From Campylobacterota bacterium (GTDB taxonomy: Bacteria > Campylobacterota > Campylobacteria > Campylobacterales > Sulfurovaceae): 64,000 bases of DNA. The DNA lies in assembly GCA_003252535.1 (NCBI GenBank), contig QKDN01000054.1, positions 140,792 through 204,791 of the forward strand, in the 5' to 3' direction. Numbering within the stretch: the stretch's first letter is position 1; each line of letters opens with the position of its first letter. This document shows, piece by piece, positions 60,162 to 64,000 of this stretch. The notes beneath the pieces were generated by a model that searched no databases, was not told where the DNA came from, and saw only the letters and a list, made by a program, of their open reading frames with translations. The position numbers and the translations under genes were made by a program.

Positions 60162-60728
60162 ATGAAAGTTTTGAAATACGGATTGGCAGCGCTGCTCAGC
60201 ACAGGCGCACTTTATGCAGGGAACTATAAGGTAGATGCGGATCACTCTCATGTGGAGTTCAAGGTCAAACACCTGATGATCTCGAATGTCAAAGGGAACT
60301 TTGGCAAGTTCGACGGAACGTACGAGTATGACGAGAAGGCAAAAGTGCTCAAAAGCCTCACAGGTACGGTCGAGGTAGCATCGATCAATACGGATAATGA
60401 AAAGAGGGACGAGCATCTCAGAGCGGAAGATTTCTTTGCAGCGGCAAAGTATCCCGTGATCAGCTTCAAACTCACGAAAGTGGACGGTGACAAGGCGTAT
60501 GGCGATCTGACTATGAGAGGCGTGACCAAAGCGGTGGTACTGGAGATAGAGACAAGCGATGCGATCACCGATCCGTGGGGTAATACCAGGACAGCCATAG
60601 CGCTCAACGGTACGATCAACCGATACGACTTCGGTCTGAAATACAACTCTGTCCTTGAAGCGGGCGGTGTTGCCGTCGGTGAAGAGGTGAAGCTCAGTGT
60701 AGAGCTTGAGGGAATTCTGGAAAAATAG
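60162..60728 (+). CDS. YceI-family polyisoprenoid-binding periplasmic protein
   Basis: 188 residues with a signal peptide (to about GALYAG). The lipocalin-like barrel shows YKVDADHSHVEFKVKHLMIS, then FGKFDGTYEYDEK, SINTDNEKRDEHLRAEDFF and the late LNGTINRYDFGLKYN. Relatives bind polyisoprenoid quinones or alcohols and are often stress-induced. A ribosome site AAAGGA lies before the ATG. The gene has the most elaborate promoter in the window, with two identical repressor-type palindromes. A CDGSH gene follows 13 bases later. Confidence 0.92.
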   Translation: MKVLKYGLAALLSTGALYAGNYKVDADHSHVEFKVKHLMISNVKGNFGKFDGTYEYDEKAKVLKSLTGTVEVASINTDNEKRDEHLRAEDFFAAAKYPVISFKLTKVDGDKAYGDLTMRGVTKAVVLEIETSDAITDPWGNTRTAIALNGTINRYDFGLKYNSVLEAGGVAVGEEVKLSVELEGILEK

Positions 60729-60741
60729 TAAGGAGCCTATC

Positions 60742-60951
60742 ATGCCTGTCAAAGTAACGCTCGAAGCGGACAAAGAGTACTATTTCTGCCGATGCGGCAA
60801 GGGAGAGAAGGGGGTGTTCTGCAACGGCTCTCACAAAGGGACGGAGTTCACCCCACTCCCCTTCAGTGTAGAGCAAAGCGGCGAGTATCATCTCTGCGGA
60901 TGCAAGAAAAGCGCCGATCAACCCTATTGCGACGGTTCACACGCCGGCTGA
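60742..60951 (+). CDS. Double-CDGSH iron-sulfur protein
   Basis: 69 residues containing two CDGSH [2Fe-2S] motifs: FCRCGKGEKGVFCNGSHKG and LCGCKKSADQPYCDGSH. Each has the three Cys and one His ligand set. Small bacterial CDGSH proteins are redox or cluster-transfer proteins. AAGGAG precedes the ATG. Cotranscription with yceI, under the same palindromic control, suggests a shared oxidative or electrophile stress response. Confidence 0.9.
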   Translation: MPVKVTLEADKEYYFCRCGKGEKGVFCNGSHKGTEFTPLPFSVEQSGEYHLCGCKKSADQPYCDGSHAG

Positions 60952-60993
60952 TCATATAGCGACGGCAGTGTATATCGCTCAGACTACGGGCTG

Positions 60994-62127
60994 CTAGAGC
61001 GCCTCGGCTGCCGCTGTCGCCCTGTCTGCGTTGATCTTGCCGTATGCGCGGTATTTCTCAAGGTCGAATCCATCCGCACCGTAGTGCTCTTCACCCCCTA
61101 CCTTTTCGGCAGTAGCGATGAGGATATCCCTCACCTCCTTGGGTGTGATATCGGGTTTGATCGCATACATCAGAGCTGCTACCCCGGCGACGATCGGCGA
61201 TGAGAAACTTGTGCCGTTGACAAAAGCATAATTGTTGTTGACGATACCATCAAGCTGATCGGTGCTCCCTGCGCTTCCCATATCGTCGATGCTGAGTATC
61301 CCGGTCGAGGTCCAGGTATCGCCGCCGGGTGCAAGAATATCGATATTGTACCCGTAATCCGAGTAGACAGAGACATCGTTGTTCTCATCGGTCGCTCCCA
61401 CCCCTATGACCCATTCGACTTCCGACTCGTCATGGTAGGATGTGTCGAGGTCCATGTCACGGTGGGTATTGCCGGAAGCGAAGACCACCGTGATCCCCGC
61501 ATCGTACATAGCCTTGAGCTCAGCCTCTACCGCAGGGGAGACCGCCCCGGTCCCCCAGCTGCAGTTGATCACTTTTGCGCCGTGATCCCTGGCGTATTCG
61601 AATGCCCTGATAGTGTCGGCATCGCTGGTGCTCCATTGTTTGATAAGGAGGAGCTTTGATCCTGGGGCGACCCCTGTGACACCTATACTGTTCACAGGCG
61701 AGGCGATGAAGCTCGCTACGCTGCTGCCATGCGCCCCTTCCGTACTGTCGGAGCTCACATCCTGGTTCTGCTCATCGGCGTTGTATACGGCGGCGATATT
61801 GGGTGCAAGGTCTTCATGGGTGATATCGAATCCCTCGTCGATGACGGCGACCGTGACACCGTTGCCTTTTGTGAGGGTCCATGAGTCCGAGATATTGATA
61901 TCGGCATGGTCGTCGATGGTGTATCCGAGCGATGTGAGAGCGCTTTTGAGAGGATTGAGATGCCATTCGTACTTGTAGTAGGGCTCATTCGACGGAGAGA
62001 GGGAGGTCGCAGCGGTCACATTGTTTGTCGTGTTCTCATCTGCGGCAGGTGCCCCGGTAGTGCCTGAACTGCCGCATCCTCCGATCAGCAAAGGGATGAG
62101 GTACGGGATAAGTCTGAGCCTTCTCAT
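60994..62127 (-). CDS. Subtilisin-family (S8) serine protease, lipoprotein
   Basis: 377 residues. Lipobox LIGGC (Cys18), a linker, then the protease domain from about residue 85. The catalytic triad is Asp in VAVIDEGFDITH, His in GAHGSSVASF and Ser in NGTSFSSPIVAG; the oxyanion Asn is in VVFASGNTHRD. It lacks an N-terminal inhibitory prodomain, which instead seems to be encoded by the gene just upstream, one base away. It would act at the cell surface or periplasm. Confidence 0.9.
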   Translation of the reverse strand: MRRLRLIPYLIPLLIGGCGSSGTTGAPAADENTTNNVTAATSLSPSNEPYYKYEWHLNPLKSALTSLGYTIDDHADINISDSWTLTKGNGVTVAVIDEGFDITHEDLAPNIAAVYNADEQNQDVSSDSTEGAHGSSVASFIASPVNSIGVTGVAPGSKLLLIKQWSTSDADTIRAFEYARDHGAKVINCSWGTGAVSPAVEAELKAMYDAGITVVFASGNTHRDMDLDTSYHDESEVEWVIGVGATDENNDVSVYSDYGYNIDILAPGGDTWTSTGILSIDDMGSAGSTDQLDGIVNNNYAFVNGTSFSSPIVAGVAALMYAIKPDITPKEVRDILIATAEKVGGEEHYGADGFDLEKYRAYGKINADRATAAAEAL

Positions 62128-62128
62128 A

Positions 62129-62509
62129 TCATCGTCTCTCTTTTTGTTTGATGAAGTTCGGGTGGGAGAGTTTCACCCCCTCTTCACCGTGGAGTTCGCG
62201 GGAGAGATCGAAAAGATCGACTCCCTGCAGCGCCTTGAAGAGGAAGATCGTATCGGAGAGTCTCTCCGACACAGTGATCTCGTATTTCTCGATCAGCTTT
62301 TCGCAGACCGACGTAGTTTCGCACTGGACAAGGATCTCGTCCCGCACGCCCACTTCCCTGCCGCTGCTATCTTTGAAGTAACGTATCGTCCCTTTGGCAT
62401 CCCTGGCGGTCTTGCCCGGAGTGAGCACTATCTTCTTGCCATATGCAAAATAGGAGTTTTCACCCATCGCTGCCGATACTATCAGAAAACCCAGAAAAAT
62501 ATATCGCAT
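62129..62509 (-). CDS. Stand-alone subtilase prodomain-like protein
   Basis: 126 residues: signal peptide (MRYIFLGFLIVSAAMGEN) then a beta-alpha-beta domain with KKIVLTPGKTARDAKGT, FKDSSGREVGVRDEILVQ and, at the end, KLSHPNFIKQKERR. The ending resembles that of subtilase prodomains just before the cleavage site (V..A.PN.). It probably folds and inhibits the adjacent protease in trans. GGGGGCAAG before the ATG at 62509 sets the start. One base separates it from the protease gene. Confidence 0.72.
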   Translation of the reverse strand: MRYIFLGFLIVSAAMGENSYFAYGKKIVLTPGKTARDAKGTIRYFKDSSGREVGVRDEILVQCETTSVCEKLIEKYEITVSERLSDTIFLFKALQGVDLFDLSRELHGEEGVKLSHPNFIKQKERR

Positions 62510-62639
62510 CTTGCCCCCTTTTATGTTATCATTAGACAAACAGTAATACTGAATACTGTTGTCACAGTGTGTTATTGTAGCACAAAGTGATCACAATATT
62601 TGATTACTATTTTGAACAACTTGATTCAAAGGAGATTGT

Positions 62640-63011
62640 ATGAGATTGTCAAAGGTATTATTCGCTTTCGCGCTGTTTTTCGGTCTGCTCTCGGCTGTAG
62701 AGGCGAGGGGCGGTTACGGTTATAATTACGACAGAGGTTACAACCACGGGTGTAGTACGGCAAGAGGTTCATGGGTACGCGACAATTACTCCTATAACAG
62801 GTCGAACAGCTATTACAAAGGCTGGCATGCAGGGAAGAGAAACTGCTACAGACGTTATGACAGGGGTAACAGATACAAAAACTATTACCAGAGGGGTTAC
62901 AGGGATGGCTGTAACGGCTACAGATATGACAGAAGACTTTATAACAGAAGCGGGTCATACAGAAGAGGCTGGAGCGAAGGGAACAGAAACTGCCGCCGCA
63001 GATACTACTAG
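62640..63011 (+). CDS. Exported Arg/Tyr/Gly-rich repeat protein
   Basis: 123 residues: signal peptide (to about VEARG) then a very basic mature chain of Tyr, Arg, Gly and Asn with six cysteines. A motif of aromatic-X-X-Gly-aromatic-X-X-Gly repeats: YYKGWHAGKRNC, YQRGYRDGCN, and YRRGWSEGNRNC. It could bind nucleic acid, polyanions or metals, or be structural. The family is not recognised. AAAGGAG precedes the ATG, and a 7-bp hairpin follows the gene. Confidence 0.7.
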   Translation: MRLSKVLFAFALFFGLLSAVEARGGYGYNYDRGYNHGCSTARGSWVRDNYSYNRSNSYYKGWHAGKRNCYRRYDRGNRYKNYYQRGYRDGCNGYRYDRRLYNRSGSYRRGWSEGNRNCRRRYY

Positions 63012-63017
63012 ACACGT

Positions 63018-63038
63018 CCGGTGCTTTATGCGCACCGG
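63018..63038 (+). terminator. Hairpin after the Arg/Tyr-rich protein gene
   Basis: CCGGTGC and GCACCGG form a perfect 7-bp stem over seven bases. No strong T-run follows. Confidence 0.4.
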
Positions 63039-63112
63039 CAGATCCATCTTCCGATACACTACTATCCTGCAATACATTTTCACTGTAACCGTATGATCAT
63101 AAAGGAGCAACA

Positions 63113-63295
63113 ATGAGCACAACCGAAGCAAAAGTCTATGAAGCGATGCAGCAGGCCGATCAGCCGGTACGTCCCGGAGATATAGCCAAGAGCCTGGAAC
63201 TGGACTCTAAGGAGGTCTCAAAGGCGATAAAGAGCCTTAAAGAAGAAGGGAAGATATATTCTCCCAAAAGATGCTTTTATAAGGTAACGAAGTAA
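63113..63295 (+). CDS. Stand-alone winged-helix protein
   Basis: 60 residues, essentially one winged helix-turn-helix: AKVYEAMQQADQPVRPGDIAKSLELDSKEV, read as helix 1, helix 2 and recognition helix, then KAIKSLKEEGKIYSPKRCFY for helix end and wing. No effector domain. It may regulate transcription or just bind DNA. AAAGGAGCAACA lies before the ATG. Relatives with the same compact form occur widely. Confidence 0.75.
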   Translation: MSTTEAKVYEAMQQADQPVRPGDIAKSLELDSKEVSKAIKSLKEEGKIYSPKRCFYKVTK

Positions 63296-63300
63296 CCCGC

Positions 63301-63681
63301 CTAGAACTCCCGTTCCTTGAGCTTTGAGACGAGTATCTTGATAAACTCTTTGATCGGTGGCAGGTCGAGCTCTATATCATGCTGTTGCGGTGCCCACATC
63401 GGCTCCGGGAAGTAGCCATCCTTTTCAAACCGTGCCATGATATGGATATGGACGCGCGGCAGGTAGTTGCCGAATGATGCGATGTTGATCTTGGTCGGCT
63501 TGTAGAAGGCGATCATCTCTTTTTCGATGACATCGATGAGTTCCATCATCTCAAGCTTCAGTTCCGTAGGGAGGTCGCTGAGCTCTTTGTAAGGATCGTC
63601 TGCAAAGAGGATCACCCAGGGGATATGGGATTTCTTGAGCTTGAGAAAAAAGTTCTTGCTTTTATAGAGTACATCTGTCAT
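63301..63681 (-). CDS. HIT-family nucleotide hydrolase
   Basis: 126 residues. The histidine motif reads PRVHIHIMARFEKDGYFPEP, the form found in a proteobacterial branch of the HIT superfamily that ends with a Trp-Pro/Met-Trp tail (PMW). WVILFADDPYKELSDLP is the N-terminal region of this type. Likely hydrolyses a dinucleoside polyphosphate or nucleotide adduct in the cytoplasm. GAAGGAA precedes the start at 63681; the open frame extends further upstream. Confidence 0.82.
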   Translation of the reverse strand: MTDVLYKSKNFFLKLKKSHIPWVILFADDPYKELSDLPTELKLEMMELIDVIEKEMIAFYKPTKINIASFGNYLPRVHIHIMARFEKDGYFPEPMWAPQQHDIELDLPPIKEFIKILVSKLKEREF

Positions 63682-63887
63682 GGCGGTTCCTTCTTCGTAT
63701 ATGAAGCATTTATATCCTAACACTATTAAATTACTATTAAATCTTTTCGACTGTAGCAGGTATTCTCACATGTCAGTATTGATATAGGGCAAAGGGAAGG
63801 GATGCAAGTATCGTTCCGGTGCCATTATGGTCTATTCTATTATTATAATTATGATTTTAGATCTAATGAAAAATCTGTGAGGCTGCA

Positions 63888-63998
63888 TTATTCTTTTTTG
63901 TTATAGTTTACTAGATAATAATCTATTAATTTGACCTTCAAACTCTTACTCATTCCCTGATGTAATTTCATAAGTTTTTTGAGTTGTGAGAAGACGCC
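63888..63998 (-). CDS. Possible C-terminus of a gene running in from beyond the window
   Basis: The minus-strand frame is open from the window edge to a TAA at 63888-63890, giving about 36 residues rich in Lys and Leu (SQLKKLMKLHQGMSKSLKVK). This resembles a helical protein tail, but the AT-rich sequence makes chance open frames common. The 63.7-63.9 kb stretch beside it holds no other gene I can support. Confidence 0.25.
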   Translation of the reverse strand, partial: GVFSQLKKLMKLHQGMSKSLKVKLIDYYLVNYNKKE

Positions 63999-64000
63999 AC

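Noticed and set aside
1..64000. tRNA, rRNA, insertion sequence or prophage genes
   Set aside because: I looked for cloverleaf-like arms, conserved rRNA blocks, transposase and phage structural motifs and saw none that I could support.

Overview
The window looks like a chromosomal segment of a free-living member of the Campylobacterota, probably close to Sulfurovum or a relative. The signs are a cytochrome bc1 operon whose cytochrome c1 carries two CxxCH haem sites, a moaA-queE-queD cluster, a YceI protein with a palindromic operator, and -10 boxes (TATAAT) that mostly lack a strong -35. This placement is inference from gene families. No rRNA, tRNA, CRISPR array, transposase or prophage was recognised.

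Layout. 1-2 kb: the end of the bc1 operon (petB partial, petC), then a gene-free stretch rich in hairpins. 2-6.6 kb: two paralogous secreted CAP proteins, moaA-queE-queD (molybdenum cofactor and queuosine), and a NYN nuclease with a LOTUS domain. 6.7-16.1 kb: a small lipoprotein, a secreted VWA protein, an exported GH3 hexosaminidase, a TlpA-like thioredoxin, a GH114-like lipoprotein, aroK, rsmE, moeA and a modular lipoprotein. 16.3-26.7 kb: housekeeping genes (ppa, bcp, a YibQ deacetylase, a degenerate c-di-GMP phosphodiesterase-type protein, yraN, a PhyH oxygenase, trxA-trxB-dapB-purF, a radical SAM protein). 26.7-31.6 kb: two small cytoplasmic proteins, an AraC regulator, and a propeller lipoprotein with an outer-membrane barrel.

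31.8-43.3 kb: pxpABC (5-oxoproline to glutamate), a divergent GNAT/DUF1778 toxin-antitoxin pair, a lone SdhB/FrdB-type iron-sulfur subunit followed by an M15 peptidase, a SnoaL-M42-gshB run, a secreted nuclease, and modE-porin-modA behind a ModE-like operator. 43.4-49.8 kb: an overlapping six-gene operon (TetR regulator, ABC1/UbiB-type kinase, DUF4173 membrane protein, VanZ-like protein, membrane-anchored predicted helical-barrel protein, geranylgeranyl-reductase-like flavoprotein). It reads as an undescribed pathway acting on a membrane lipid or isoprenoid and is the strongest candidate for a new system here. 49.9-60 kb: a lipoprotein, DUF523, DUF420, an aldehyde dehydrogenase, an APC permease next to an 87-bp inverted-repeat element, a large Cache-PAS-GGDEF-EAL protein, a secreted nuclease, hemJ and a YqaA-like protein. 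60.1-64 kb: yceI under a double palindromic operator, a CDGSH protein, a subtilisin whose prodomain appears to be a separate gene, an Arg/Tyr/Gly-rich secreted protein, a 60-residue winged helix and a HIT protein.

Themes that recur are molybdenum use (moaA, moeA, modE, modA), thiol and glutathione chemistry (trxA, trxB, bcp, TlpA, gshB, pxpABC), c-di-GMP signalling, and an unusually large set of lipoproteins and secreted hydrolases (two nucleases, two CAP proteins, GH3, GH114, a subtilase).
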